A stretch of DNA of 60,416 nt from Ahrensia sp. R2A130 (GCF_000179775.1 NZ_AEEB01000047.1:1-60416); one strand, 5' to 3'. Positions 45,617 to 54,879 are shown, counted from the stretch's first letter. Made by a program: numbers and translations. The notes: generated by a model from the sequence alone, not told the origin.

Positions 45617-46762
45617 TTAAAGGCAAGCGATAAGAAGTTTCGTAGTATTCTCTTTCTTCATCTCTAAAGGATTGCCGCCAGTACTGGGATCGTTAAGGGC
45701 TCCAGCAACGATGCGCTCGATGTCAGGATTTTTTACGCCTAACTCTGTCAGTGTTTTCGGAACTCCAAGTGATGCGTTGAGGCAATCTACATAAGCGCAA
45801 AAGCCATCAAAGCCCCCCTCGATCTCCAAATACGCTGCAACCGTTCCGAGCCTGCCTTTGATTGCAGGCCTGTTGAACTGCAGAACAGCCGGCATGCACA
45901 CCGCGTTGGTTGTACCATGATGCGTGTGGTGGATTGCACCAATAGGGTGGGACAGAGCATGGATCGCACCAAGACCTTTCTGAAAAGCCGTAGCTCCCAT
46001 GGCTGCCGCAGACATCATATGCGCCCGCGCTTCCATGTCGTTGCCGTCGGCATAGGCGCGTAGAAGGTAGTCTTTCACCAGTCGCATCCCTTCCAGCGCC
46101 ATACCTTGCGACATGGGATGGTAGTGCGGAGAGCAGAAAGCTTCGACGCAATGGGCAAAGGCGTCGAGGCCAGTGCCAGCTGTGATAGATTTTGGCATGC
46201 CAATCGTAAGTTCAGGGTCGCAGATCACGACCGTTGGCAGGAATTTCGGATGAAAGATGATCTTCTTTTCTGCGGTCACTGAGTTGGTGATGACCGAGGC
46301 CCGTCCGACTTCAGAACCTGTACCGGCCGTAGTCGGCACCGCAACAATAGGTGCGATTGCAGCGGCATTAGCGCGGGTCCACCAATCACCGATATCTTCA
46401 AAGTCCCACAAAGGGCGTGTCTGCCCCGCCAGAAAAGCGACCAGCTTGCCAAGATCCAGGCCGGAGCCACCTCCGAAAGCGATGACACCATCGTGACCGC
46501 CTTCCTTGAAAGCCCGAACACCAGCATCGGCATTTTTCTCGTTAGGGTTGGGATCAACCTCCGCAAACATCGCGCGACCCAAGCCGGCGGCCTCCATCAG
46601 ATCAAGCGTGCGTCTGGTTATGTCCATTTTAGCCAAGCCCCGATCGGTGACGAGCAGTGGCTTTGAGATGTTAGCCGCAGCGCAAGCGTCGGCAATTTCC
46701 AATATGCGCCCAGCACCGAAACGGATCGCCGTGGGATAGGACCAGTTTGCTGTTAGTGTCAT
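45617..46762 (-). CDS. Iron-containing alcohol dehydrogenase
   Basis: From ATG 46762 (381 residues; the frame is open upstream inside the neighbouring gene). Rossmann part: FGGGSGLDLGKLVAFL (about 93-108) and PTTAGTGSEVGRASVITN. Metal ligands are visible: Asp in AGTGLDAFAHCVEAFCS with its His, and the two His motifs ALSHPIGAIHHTHHGTTNAV (HxxxxxxHH). Type III (iron) alcohol dehydrogenases oxidise diverse alcohols. The start is 4 bp after the glutamine-synthetase-like gene, so they form one operon and probably one pathway. Confidence 0.9.
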   Translation of the reverse strand: MTLTANWSYPTAIRFGAGRILEIADACAAANISKPLLVTDRGLAKMDITRRTLDLMEAAGLGRAMFAEVDPNPNEKNADAGVRAFKEGGHDGVIAFGGGSGLDLGKLVAFLAGQTRPLWDFEDIGDWWTRANAAAIAPIVAVPTTAGTGSEVGRASVITNSVTAEKKIIFHPKFLPTVVICDPELTIGMPKSITAGTGLDAFAHCVEAFCSPHYHPMSQGMALEGMRLVKDYLLRAYADGNDMEARAHMMSAAAMGATAFQKGLGAIHALSHPIGAIHHTHHGTTNAVCMPAVLQFNRPAIKGRLGTVAAYLEIEGGFDGFCAYVDCLNASLGVPKTLTELGVKNPDIERIVAGALNDPSTGGNPLEMKKENTTKLLIACL

Positions 46763-46766
46763 TGGT

Positions 46767-48131
46767 TCAAGCCCTTTCAAAGCCACGGGCAATTTCCCAA
46801 TCAGTGACCGCACCGTCGAATTCTTCCTGCTCCCATTCAGCAGCTCTGGCGTAGTGGTTCACCACATCGCCGCCCAATGCCTCGCGCAGGAATTGCGAAT
46901 TGCGCAATAGTTCAGTCGCGGCGCGTAGCGTTTGGGGAATGCTAGCCGCCACCTCATCTTGATAGACATCACCTGCCGTGGCGGGGGCGAGTTCAAGTTG
47001 GTCCTCAATTCCCTTCATACCTGCAGCCAACATCACGGCTTGGGCGAGATAGGGATTAAGATCGGACCCACCGATACGACACTCGACACGCACGCCCTCC
47101 GTGCCCTCGCCACACAGACGGAAGCCAGCTGTGCGGTTATCGACAGACCATACAGTCTTGGTCGGCGCGAATGTGCCTTTGGAAAAGCGCTTGTAGCTGT
47201 TGACGTAGGGAGCAAGAAAATAGGTGTAGTCCGGCGCGTATTTTATCAGTCCGGCCATGTAGTGGCTCATCAGTTTCGACATGCCATGCTGGCCGGATGG
47301 GTCGAAGAACGCAGCTTCCCCATCATGCCATAAGGACTGGTGTATATGACTGGAAGAGCCCACACGGTCTTTGTTCCACTTGGGTAGAAACGTAGCGGCA
47401 CGGCCGTGCTGCCAAGCGATTTCCTTGATCGCATGCTTGGCAATTGAGTGGTGATCGGCACAATCCAGCGCTGGAGAATATCGAATATTCAACTCTTCCT
47501 GCCCTGCTTCCGCTTCGCCTTTAGAGTTTTCGATGGGCAAGCCAGCAGCATAAAGATGGTTGCGGATCGGCCGCATTACATCCTCTTCCTTAGTGGTCTG
47601 GAAAATGTGGTAGTCTTCATTATAACCGCTGATCGGCTGCAGATCGCGGAAGCCATCCTTTCGGATTTCATCGAAGCTTTTCTCGAAGAGAAAGAACTCC
47701 AGTTCCGTTGCCATTTTGGCTTCAAATCCCATCGCATCCAAACGCGCAATTTGCTTCTGCAACATCGCGCGGGGCGAGTGCGAAACTGGATGGTGGTGAT
47801 GGTGATCGAGAATATCGCACAGCACCATGGCGGTGCCGTCCAGCCACGGAACCAGACGAATGGTCGTCAGATCAGGCTTCATCACGTAATCGCCATAGCC
47901 GGTTTCCCAACTGGTGGAGGCATACCCATCGGGCGTCGCCATCTCCAAGTCGGTCGCCAGCAAATAGTTGCAACAGTGAGTTTCCTCAAACGAGGTCTCC
48001 ACGAAATTCACGCCATGAAAACGCTTGCCCATCAACCGTCCTTGCATGTCGACAAAACAGGCCAGAATAGTGTCCACCGACCCGTCATGCACGCGCGCCT
48101 TTAGATCATCGAAGACAAGTGTTCCGGGCAT
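46767..48131 (-). CDS. Glutamine-synthetase-family gamma-glutamyl ligase
   Basis: This 454-residue protein has a GS beta-grasp N-terminal domain (about 20-105) and catalytic domain. Visible metal/ATP motifs: MATELEFFLFE (about 140), a NIRYSPALDCADHHSIAKH segment, FLPKWNKDRVGSSSHIHQSLW (His ligand), NSYKRFSKGTFAPTKTVWSVDNRTAGFR and the R-V-E-C-R-I-GGSDLNPYLAQA region. It differs from housekeeping GS and resembles PuuA/IpuC-type enzymes that join glutamate to amines. Paired with an alcohol dehydrogenase, an amino-alcohol (for example ethanolamine- or propanolamine-like) route through a gamma-glutamyl amide is plausible, but not proven. Confidence 0.85.
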   Translation of the reverse strand: MPGTLVFDDLKARVHDGSVDTILACFVDMQGRLMGKRFHGVNFVETSFEETHCCNYLLATDLEMATPDGYASTSWETGYGDYVMKPDLTTIRLVPWLDGTAMVLCDILDHHHHHPVSHSPRAMLQKQIARLDAMGFEAKMATELEFFLFEKSFDEIRKDGFRDLQPISGYNEDYHIFQTTKEEDVMRPIRNHLYAAGLPIENSKGEAEAGQEELNIRYSPALDCADHHSIAKHAIKEIAWQHGRAATFLPKWNKDRVGSSSHIHQSLWHDGEAAFFDPSGQHGMSKLMSHYMAGLIKYAPDYTYFLAPYVNSYKRFSKGTFAPTKTVWSVDNRTAGFRLCGEGTEGVRVECRIGGSDLNPYLAQAVMLAAGMKGIEDQLELAPATAGDVYQDEVAASIPQTLRAATELLRNSQFLREALGGDVVNHYARAAEWEQEEFDGAVTDWEIARGFERA

Positions 48132-48256
48132 ATAGTTGATCCATCATCAAAACGGGCGGCTACTGAATTATAAGGCGCAAAACATCTTGCGAATGTCCAG
48201 TTCGAACGTGACAATTTTCCTCAGACTAAATTCCGAAGCTATCTGAAACACTTTTG

Positions 48257-49076
48257 GGGCGTTTTAAGACAAACTAAGTTGAGTTAGGATTAGATCTGCG
48301 TCGGGGGTCTTCAAGCCGCGCTGAGCTGCTGCCACTCACCCAAAGCAACATCGCGGTTTGCCTTGAAATGATGGTGACTGGTGAGATGACGTTGCTGATT
48401 GAAGTGGTTGTGGACGGAGGCGTGAACTGACGAGAACTTCTGCAGCGTTTCTATCGATCGGAACCGCTGCATGGCCCGTTCCCGTCTTCGAAAGGTAAGG
48501 TGTAAATTCTTGGCTCGGTTGTTGAGCCTGCGTCCTGTTTCTTGTCGATCAGCGTTCCCGATGACTTTCATGGCCGCAGTGTAAGACCGCAGCTTGTCCG
48601 TCACGATAAAAATATGGTCGACCGTGACACTTCGGAAGTTTCCTGAGGAATTTCAATGCCGTGCTGCGATCTCGGTGTTTGGTAACGTAGGATTCTCGAA
48701 CCTAGCCTTCGTGATCTACAGCCCGCTACAAGTAGTGCCTTTCCCCGTTGATCCTTACGAAGGCTTCGTCCAGATGCCACTGCAAATGTGAATGGACACT
48801 CATCTTCTGGACGCGTCTTTTGCGGATTTCACCTGCGAACATTGGACCAAATCTGTTCCACCAGAAGCGGATGGTTTCGTGGCTGATGACGATGCCGCGC
48901 TCACGTAACAGGTCCTCGGCGTTCCGCAGCGAGGGCGGAAATCGGACACACATCATCACGGCTACCCGGATGACCTCTGATGATATTTTGAAATAACGAA
49001 GTGGCGAGCGACGGGTTATTGCACGGCGCTAGATGGTCGACAAACCGACCTAAAAAACGTTCCTCTCACAACGCCC
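48257..49076 (-). mobile_element. IS6-family element, right copy, full length but inactive
   Basis: 820 bp, a normal IS6-family size. Imperfect terminal inverted repeats: GGGCGTTTTAAGA at 48257 and GGGCGTTGTGAGA (complement of 49064-49076). Flanking 8-mers (48249-48256 and 49077-49084) are not repeats of each other, so no target duplication remains. It has the same orientation as the left copy 12.3 kb away. Confidence 0.82.
48311..49019 (-). pseudogene. IS6-family transposase pseudogene (right copy)
   Basis: The codon aligned with the left copy's ATG is ATA at 49019. The same two amber codons as in the left copy stand at 48726-48728 and 48702-48704, and the same one-base shift precedes FIVTDKLRSY. 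After the shift, the C-terminal half is complete (MTDKLRSYTAAMKVIG, FRRRERAMQRFRS, FSSVHASVHNHFNQQRHL). The third catalytic residue, normally Glu in NRAEN, is Lys here (NRAKN). It is inactive. Confidence 0.85.
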
Positions 49077-49098
49077 ATTGTTAGACAAAACCAAATCG

Positions 49099-50004
49099 TC
49101 AAACCAACGCGAGTGGTCTTAGCGGAGAGCCGGTCGCGCCCTTGAACGCTATTGGAGCTACGATGATACAAAAAGACGTGATCCGCTCTGCGACAAGTGG
49201 CGTTAGGTCGAGGTTCTCAATCAGGTTCACGCCAGCATCTACGAGACAGTGCAGATGCACTGGCATCTGCACTTCAGGAAATTCTGCACCCGGCAGCACT
49301 TCCACCGCCATCGTATCGGCGCCGATTGCAATCACTCGGGCATCGGTCAGGAACTTCGCTGCCGCTTTGTCGATGCCTGGTTCGCTAGCGATGTAGCGAG
49401 CTGGATCATCTTGGTAGAATTGCCCCCAACCAGTATGGATGAACACGACATCGCCGGCTTGCACCGACAGTTGTGCGGCGGCCAAAGCTGCTTCGATATC
49501 AACACGCGAAATTGTTCGCCCACCTTCAAGATACTCACCATCATCGAGGGCAGACATGTCCAAACACAAGCCGCGTGTGACCATCGGCGGAATATGCTCG
49601 ACACCTAAATCGTCTAAACCGGCAGGCCCTGTCATAGCCGCAGCAGAGCGATTTCCATACATTGCATCACCACGCGCAAAGTGGCCCAGCGCGTCGATAT
49701 GAGTGCCTACATGCGTCGTCATGCCGATACGCTCCAAAATGGCGCCTGCATCATTGATACCTCCGCGAGCGCGACGCATGGCAACATTATCGCTGGCACG
49801 CACTGTTGGAGACATTGTGAAGGGTGTCATCAGCAATGGGTTGGCAGGTGCGCCTGAGGCCACCGAGCGGGCGAGATCTATAACGCGCCCTTCAAGCACC
49901 AGCGATAGTGCATCCAGAGTGGTCTTCGGATTTAGATATCGCGCAGCTGCGCCGCCACTATGCTGAGGTGTCCAATCGCTGTGGTCATGAAGACATGATG
50001 TCAT
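49099..50004 (-). CDS. Cyclase-family metal-dependent hydrolase (kynurenine formamidase-like fold)
   Basis: This 301-residue protein has the metal-binding motif THVGTHIDALGHF (about 95-107) with its HxGTHxDxxxH pattern, plus a GVEHIPPMVTRGLCLDM segment, a GDVVFIHTGWGQFY segment and an IGADTMAVEVLPG part, as in the cyclase/KynB superfamily. Members hydrolyse formyl-amides, lactones or cyclic amides. It is divergent from the TRAP operon, so it probably processes an imported compound; an acid lactone or formyl derivative would fit the oxalate/erythronate setting. Substrate unassigned. Confidence 0.87.
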   Translation of the reverse strand: MTSCLHDHSDWTPQHSGGAAARYLNPKTTLDALSLVLEGRVIDLARSVASGAPANPLLMTPFTMSPTVRASDNVAMRRARGGINDAGAILERIGMTTHVGTHIDALGHFARGDAMYGNRSAAAMTGPAGLDDLGVEHIPPMVTRGLCLDMSALDDGEYLEGGRTISRVDIEAALAAAQLSVQAGDVVFIHTGWGQFYQDDPARYIASEPGIDKAAAKFLTDARVIAIGADTMAVEVLPGAEFPEVQMPVHLHCLVDAGVNLIENLDLTPLVAERITSFCIIVAPIAFKGATGSPLRPLALV

Positions 50005-50216
50005 GGACTGTTCTCCGTATGCCAGTTGCGATCATTTTTGGTTGTCCCAACGGCGTTGCTCGACAAATCGAAAATCAGTGTTTGTCAGTCGAAAGTGCCG
50101 GAAGTCCTAAAGGCAGGCAACACGACGAGCCGTGCTCATGTCGTGGGCAAATGCTGCCCGCCGCCGCACATCTCGCAAAGTGCTGTCTGACTGACTCTTG
50201 ACAATCACTACTCTCT

Positions 50217-50235
50217 CAACTGGTATGACCAGTTG
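50217..50235. promoter_or_regulatory. GntR-type operator upstream of the second TRAP operon
   Basis: CAACTGGT-ATG-ACCAGTTG is a perfect 8-bp inverted repeat with the TGGT-N3-ACCA core of FCD-type GntR operators. It ends 72 bp before the TRAP binding-protein ATG and lies 213 bp before the divergent cyclase gene, in a 302-bp region without genes. A near-identical site lies in front of the denD-like gene. Confidence 0.7.
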
Positions 50236-50306
50236 GTGGGGGCGGTGCAAGCAGCACCGAAACCGACCTGCATCCAACGTGGTGCGTTTCTTAAGGGAGG
50301 TTATTC

Positions 50307-51422
50307 ATGACTGATTTGTCCAAACGAAAGTTTCTACGTAGTGCCGGTATCGGCGCAGCAGGTGTAGCGGCGGCTACGACGTTGGCCACACCCGCTTTGT
50401 CGCAGAACAAAGTGCAAATGCGTTTCGTCACCACTTTTCCAAAAATGTTTCCCGGCCTCGGCACCTCTGCTCGCCGCCTGACCGACCGTATTAATTTGGC
50501 GACTGATGGTCGCGTGGAAGTAAAGCTGTATGATCGGGGCGCATTGGTACCCGGAGGTGTCGGGGTGTTCGACGCTGTCGCCGCGGGTAACGCCGATATG
50601 TATTATTCATCCGAATATTATCATCCATCCAAGAGCCAAGCCTACAACATCTATGGCGCCGTGCCGTTCGGCATGACGACCCCGGAAGTCTACGCTTGGC
50701 TTCAATATGGTGGTGGTCAGGAATTGTGGGATGAATTGCATGCCGGCTTCAACATGAAGCCATTCGCCGGACCTTCCACTGGTGTGCAGATGGGCGGCTG
50801 GTTCAACAAACCCATCAAATCGCTCGACGATATGCGTGGCGTGAAGTTCCGCATGCCTGGTATCGGTGGTGAAGTGCTACGCTCGGTCGGCGTGGCCGTG
50901 GTCAATTTGCCCGGCTCGGAAGTGTTCGCCGCCCTGCAATCAGGTGCGATCGATGGCGCAGAATGGGTCGGTCCTTGGCACGACTTGGCGTTCGGCTTTC
51001 ACAAAGTGGTCAAGCACTACCATTGGCCCGGTTTTCATGAGCCCGGAAACATTGGCTCCTACGGCATCAATCTCGATTTCTGGAAAACTGTATCGGATGC
51101 CGACAAGCAGATCATCACAGGCCTTATGGAAGCGGAATGCCATGTGCAGACGGCGGAATATAACGGCGCCAGCCCACCAGCACTCGATAAATTGCTGACT
51201 GAGCATGGTGTACAACTGCACCAATATCCTGATGAGGTATTGCTCGAACTTGCCAAAGCATCTCGCGACGTGATGGAGAACCTCGCTGCCGGAGACGAAA
51301 TGACGGGCCGCGTATGGGAAAGCTACAAGGCGTTCCGTAAGCAATCCATGGTCTGGTCGAAGCTGGGCATTCAGGGGTTCCTCAATGCACGTGAAATGAC
51401 TGAGGAAGCGCTGAAGGGCTAA
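50307..51422 (+). CDS. TRAP transporter substrate-binding protein (DctP family), second system
   Basis: 371 residues. The N terminus (KRKFLRSAGIGAAGVAAATTLATPALSQ, in parts) is Tat-like with a Lys-Arg pair. DctP motifs: LTDRINLATDGRVEVKLYDRGALVPGGVGVFDAVAAGNADMYYS, WFNKPIKSLDDMRGVKFRMPGIGGEVLRSVGV and VFAALQSGAIDGAEWVGPWHD, typical for the branch that works with large DctM proteins. GGGAGG stands 9 bases before the ATG. The neighbouring oxalate genes make a small (di)carboxylate ligand likely. Confidence 0.92.
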   Translation: MTDLSKRKFLRSAGIGAAGVAAATTLATPALSQNKVQMRFVTTFPKMFPGLGTSARRLTDRINLATDGRVEVKLYDRGALVPGGVGVFDAVAAGNADMYYSSEYYHPSKSQAYNIYGAVPFGMTTPEVYAWLQYGGGQELWDELHAGFNMKPFAGPSTGVQMGGWFNKPIKSLDDMRGVKFRMPGIGGEVLRSVGVAVVNLPGSEVFAALQSGAIDGAEWVGPWHDLAFGFHKVVKHYHWPGFHEPGNIGSYGINLDFWKTVSDADKQIITGLMEAECHVQTAEYNGASPPALDKLLTEHGVQLHQYPDEVLLELAKASRDVMENLAAGDEMTGRVWESYKAFRKQSMVWSKLGIQGFLNAREMTEEALKG

Positions 51423-51443
51423 ACCCGAGCAGATCGCGCACCC

Positions 51444-51983
51444 ATGGCCGCAATCGTGCGGATACTAGACGCCCTGACCGAATGGTCGGGGCGTTCGCTC
51501 GCCTGGCTAGCGGTAGCCATGGTGCTGCTGCAAGGAGTTGTGGTGTTTATGCGCTACGTCTTCGGGCTGTCGGTGTTGTGGATGCAGGAATCGATCCTCT
51601 ATTTGCACGCCATGATCTTTTTATGCGCGGCCGGTTACACCCTGCTTCACCAAGCGCATGTGCGCGTCGACGTGCTCTACGGCCCGGCAAGCGAACGCAC
51701 CAAAGCAAAGATAGACATTGCGGGCATCCTCGTGCTGCTAGCCCCGGTCTGCAGCCTCATCTTGTGGTATGGCTGGTCTTATGTCGCAGCCTCTTGGCGG
51801 GTGCTGGAAGGCTCGATCGAACCAAGCGGCATACCCGCCGTCTATTTGCTCAAAACCTGCATTCTCCTCTTTGCCGCCACGTTGGTGTTGGCGGGGCTTT
51901 CGCATCTGCTGCGCTGTATCCTCGTGCTGCGCGGTGAGCGGGACTATGTGAGCAGTCAGTCGATTCAGGACAACACACCATGA
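51444..51983 (+). CDS. TRAP transporter small permease (DctQ family), second system
   Basis: 179 residues with four membrane helices; WMQESILYLHAMIFLCAAGYTLLHQAHVRVDVLYG matches the DctQ signature (glutamate at the membrane edge and H-V-R-V-D). It lies 21 bp after the binding-protein gene and 34 bp before the large subunit. Confidence 0.91.
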   Translation: MAAIVRILDALTEWSGRSLAWLAVAMVLLQGVVVFMRYVFGLSVLWMQESILYLHAMIFLCAAGYTLLHQAHVRVDVLYGPASERTKAKIDIAGILVLLAPVCSLILWYGWSYVAASWRVLEGSIEPSGIPAVYLLKTCILLFAATLVLAGLSHLLRCILVLRGERDYVSSQSIQDNTP

Positions 51984-52017
51984 ACCTGGATTTCGATAAC
52001 ATGCAGGACACGCGCCC

Positions 52018-53589
52018 ATGACCAATGAACTGGTCGTCGCGCTCATGGTCGCCTTCGTGTTTGGCACGTTGATGGCGGGTTTTCCTGTCGCTTTCACATT
52101 AGCCGGATCATCAATCCTGTTCGGGTTGGTGGGATGGATGGCGGGCTTGTTCGACCTTACCTTCTTCGCGGTGCTGCCCAACCGCATCTACGGGATCATG
52201 ATCAATCAGGTTCTTCTGGCGATCCCGCTCTTCATTTTCATGGGCGTGATGTTGGAACGTTCGCGCGTAGCAGAAGAACTGCTGGACACGATGGGCGTGT
52301 TGTTTGGCCGCGTGCGTGGTGGTTTGGGCATATCGGTCGCGATTGTGGGCGCTATGCTCGCGGCTTCCACCGGCATCGTGGGTGCTACCGTTGTAACCAT
52401 GGGCCTTGTCGCACTGCCCACCATGCTGAAACGCGGCTACGATCCTGCGCTGTCCACGGGCATCATCGCCGCTTCCGGCACGTTGGGGCAGATCATCCCG
52501 CCATCCATCGTTCTGGTTGTGCTGGGCGATCAAATTTCCACCGCCTATCAAGAGGCACAGCGCAGCCTCGGCAACTGGTCACCCGACCCGGTATCCGTGG
52601 GCGACCTCTTCGCCGGGGCGCTCATTCCCGGCTTCGTGCTCGTCGGGCTCTACATCACATATGTAGCGGTTCTGGCCTTCTTCAAACCCTCCGTCGGTCC
52701 CGTCGTGCCACGCGAAGAGATGGTAGATGATGGCGGATCGCTGCTGCCTCGCCTCGTGCAAGCGCTACTGGCGCCAGCCGTGCTCATCATCTCCGTGCTA
52801 GGGTCTATATTGGCAGGTGTCGCAACGCCTACGGAAGCGGCGGCACTTGGTGCGCTTGGGGCCACAATGCTCGGCGGCTATCGTCTGGCACCGGATCGCA
52901 AATTGCCTGTGCTAGCTGCGCTAGTAGGCCTCGCGACTCTCATTACGCTAGTCAGCACGGTGGACATGCGGGTGTCGCGGTTGGGCGGCACACTCGTGGA
53001 ACGTGCCGCTATCTGGGTAGCTGTAGTTGCTTGCGCGCTAGTTGCTTGGGGCCTGATTGTCTGCCTGTGGCGTACCTATGCAAACGGCACGCTCGCTGCA
53101 GTGAACCAGCAAACCATCCGCATCACCGCGATGGTGTTTGCGATCGTTATTTGTGCGCAATTGTTCTCACTCGTCTTTCTTGGCCTCGGTGGTGACGAGA
53201 TGGTGGGTGACATTTTACGCTCATTACCCGGTGGCACATTTGGTGCGATGGTCACGGTGCTCGCCGTTATCTTCGTGCTTGGCTTTTTTCTGGACGTGCT
53301 GGAAATTGCCTTCGTGGTCGTACCCATCGTAGCGCCAATCCTGCTCTCTATGGGGCTGGATCCGGTTTGGCTCGGCATTATGATCGCGGTGAATCTGCAG
53401 ACGTCCTACCTAACGCCGCCATTCGGCTTCGCGCTATTTTATCTGCGCGGCGTAGCACCACCCGAAATTTCCACCGGCACAATCTATCGCGGCGTCGTGC
53501 CCTTCGTGCTGATCCAGCTTCTCATGCTGGCAATTCTGGCGCTGTTTCCAAGCCTTGCAACGTGGTTGCCGAGTGTAGTTTTCAGCTAA
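52018..53589 (+). CDS. TRAP transporter large permease (DctM family), second system, long form
   Basis: 523 residues, about 90 longer than the first TRAP large subunit; extra membrane segments lie at about residues 285-380. Signatures: ASTGIVGATVVTMGLVALPTMLKRGYDPALSTGIIAASGTLGQIIPPSIVLVVLGDQ (in parts), ATPTEAAALGALGA and the QTSYLTPPFGFALFYLRG ion-site region. It pairs with the preceding small subunit and binding protein. The stop overlaps the convergent denD-like gene by 8 bp. Confidence 0.92.
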   Translation: MTNELVVALMVAFVFGTLMAGFPVAFTLAGSSILFGLVGWMAGLFDLTFFAVLPNRIYGIMINQVLLAIPLFIFMGVMLERSRVAEELLDTMGVLFGRVRGGLGISVAIVGAMLAASTGIVGATVVTMGLVALPTMLKRGYDPALSTGIIAASGTLGQIIPPSIVLVVLGDQISTAYQEAQRSLGNWSPDPVSVGDLFAGALIPGFVLVGLYITYVAVLAFFKPSVGPVVPREEMVDDGGSLLPRLVQALLAPAVLIISVLGSILAGVATPTEAAALGALGATMLGGYRLAPDRKLPVLAALVGLATLITLVSTVDMRVSRLGGTLVERAAIWVAVVACALVAWGLIVCLWRTYANGTLAAVNQQTIRITAMVFAIVICAQLFSLVFLGLGGDEMVGDILRSLPGGTFGAMVTVLAVIFVLGFFLDVLEIAFVVVPIVAPILLSMGLDPVWLGIMIAVNLQTSYLTPPFGFALFYLRGVAPPEISTGTIYRGVVPFVLIQLLMLAILALFPSLATWLPSVVFS

Positions 53590-54577
53590 GCACAATCGTG
53601 CTTGGCGCATCGTCTTCTAAATAGACCTGTAGAACCTCGTCGAATGATGTTTCAGCTACGAAACCCAACTTCAGTGCTCTCTCCGCTTCAAAACCCTTCG
53701 GCCAACCGGCAATGATGGTCGCGACTTCTTCGTTGGGAATGTGCTTTATAAGCGCCACGGCGTCTGAACCGGCAAGCTGTTCAAGCGCGTTCATGGCGTC
53801 GCCTACCGTTGCCGAAAGTCCCGGCATCGAAAGGCTCGCGTGGGGGCCAACTTTTGCCATTTCGATACAAGAGGCATGGATCAGGAATTGCACCGCAGCG
53901 CGGGGGCTGGCGAACCAGTGCCGCGTTTCTGGCGAGACGGGTAACACTGCATTTTCTCCTGCCAACGGCTCACGAAGAATACCCGAGAAGAAGCCGGACG
54001 CAGCAGCATTAGGCAGCCCTGGGCGAACGACGATTGTAGGAAGGCGCAAGGATAACCCTTCGCAATGACCTCGCCGCGTGTGGTCTGCGACCAGCAATTC
54101 GCACATGGCCTTTTGCGTGCCGTAACTCGTGAGCGGCGTCAGTTGCTGGGAGTCGGGTATGGTGTCCGGCAGCGGTTGACCGAACACAGCAAGCGACGAC
54201 GTGAATACCAACCGAGGGCAGTATCCATCAGCTTCATGCGCTGTGCGAATGGCCTCCAGAAGTGCGCGTGTTCCATCAAAATTTACCCGGTACCCTTTGT
54301 CGAAATCCCGCTCTGCTTCGCCAGATACGATCGCCGCTAGATGAAAAATCACATCAGGCCGATCCGCCACCAGTGCGACCAGCGCGCCATCGTCAGAAAG
54401 GTCTCTCTGCAGGCAATCAATTGTAGTCGAACGATCACCGATAGTCGGGCTCTGCGGTTGTACGACATCGACCAACGTTAGGTGTTCGATCCGATTGTTT
54501 GCCAAGCCGTCATGAACAAGTTTCTTGGCTAATTTTGAACCAAGCATACCAGCAGCGCCGATCACCAAAATGTCCAT
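53582..54577 (-). CDS. denD: D-erythronate dehydrogenase-like NAD-dependent epimerase/dehydratase family protein
   Basis: From ATG 54577 (CAGGAA at suitable distance) 331 residues. N-terminal Rossmann motif GAAGMLGSKLAKKL; then VIFHLAAIVSGEAERDFDKGYRVNFDGTRALLEAIR and FTSSLAVFGQPLPDTIPD; catalytic YxxxK in TSYGTQKAMCELL; LPTIVVRPGLPNAAASGFFSGILREPL. This order resembles DenD proteins, which oxidise D-erythronate to 2-keto-D-erythronate. The den partner kinase and isomerase genes are absent here, so another aldonate may be the substrate. An operator shared with the TRAP operon precedes it. Confidence 0.82.
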   Translation of the reverse strand: MDILVIGAAGMLGSKLAKKLVHDGLANNRIEHLTLVDVVQPQSPTIGDRSTTIDCLQRDLSDDGALVALVADRPDVIFHLAAIVSGEAERDFDKGYRVNFDGTRALLEAIRTAHEADGYCPRLVFTSSLAVFGQPLPDTIPDSQQLTPLTSYGTQKAMCELLVADHTRRGHCEGLSLRLPTIVVRPGLPNAAASGFFSGILREPLAGENAVLPVSPETRHWFASPRAAVQFLIHASCIEMAKVGPHASLSMPGLSATVGDAMNALEQLAGSDAVALIKHIPNEEVATIIAGWPKGFEAERALKLGFVAETSFDEVLQVYLEDDAPSTIVLS

Positions 54578-54640
54578 GAAGCCGCACTTTTCCTGTCGAG
54601 AGTTCCGATCTCGACTATGTCGCACCGCGTGGAGTAAGTC

Positions 54641-54655
54641 ACTGGTCTGACCAGT
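54641..54655. promoter_or_regulatory. GntR-type operator upstream of the denD-like gene
   Basis: ACTGGT-CTG-ACCAGT is a perfect inverted repeat, 64 bp upstream of the denD start, nearly identical to the site at 50217-50235 (same TGGT-N3-ACCA core and flank). Confidence 0.7.
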
Positions 54656-54879
54656 TTAATGTAACCGATGAGTTGGAATTTGTGGAGATCCCGTCAGGAT
54701 TAGTTCCAACAGTTGGTCTGCAGCATGACGTTGGAAGGCATCGCGAAATCTTGCCCTATCTAACTCCCGCCTTGCCCTTGTTTTGAGACGAGCGCGGGCG
54801 TCCGAAATAGGGTTACTGCAAAACCTCACAGCACTTTTGCACAGGATGGAACGTGCCATTGACGTTCCTGATTTCGCGG

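Noticed and set aside
35228..49076. Functional composite transposon
   Set aside because: Both transposases are dead and no target-site duplication flanks the outer ends, so present mobility is unlikely.
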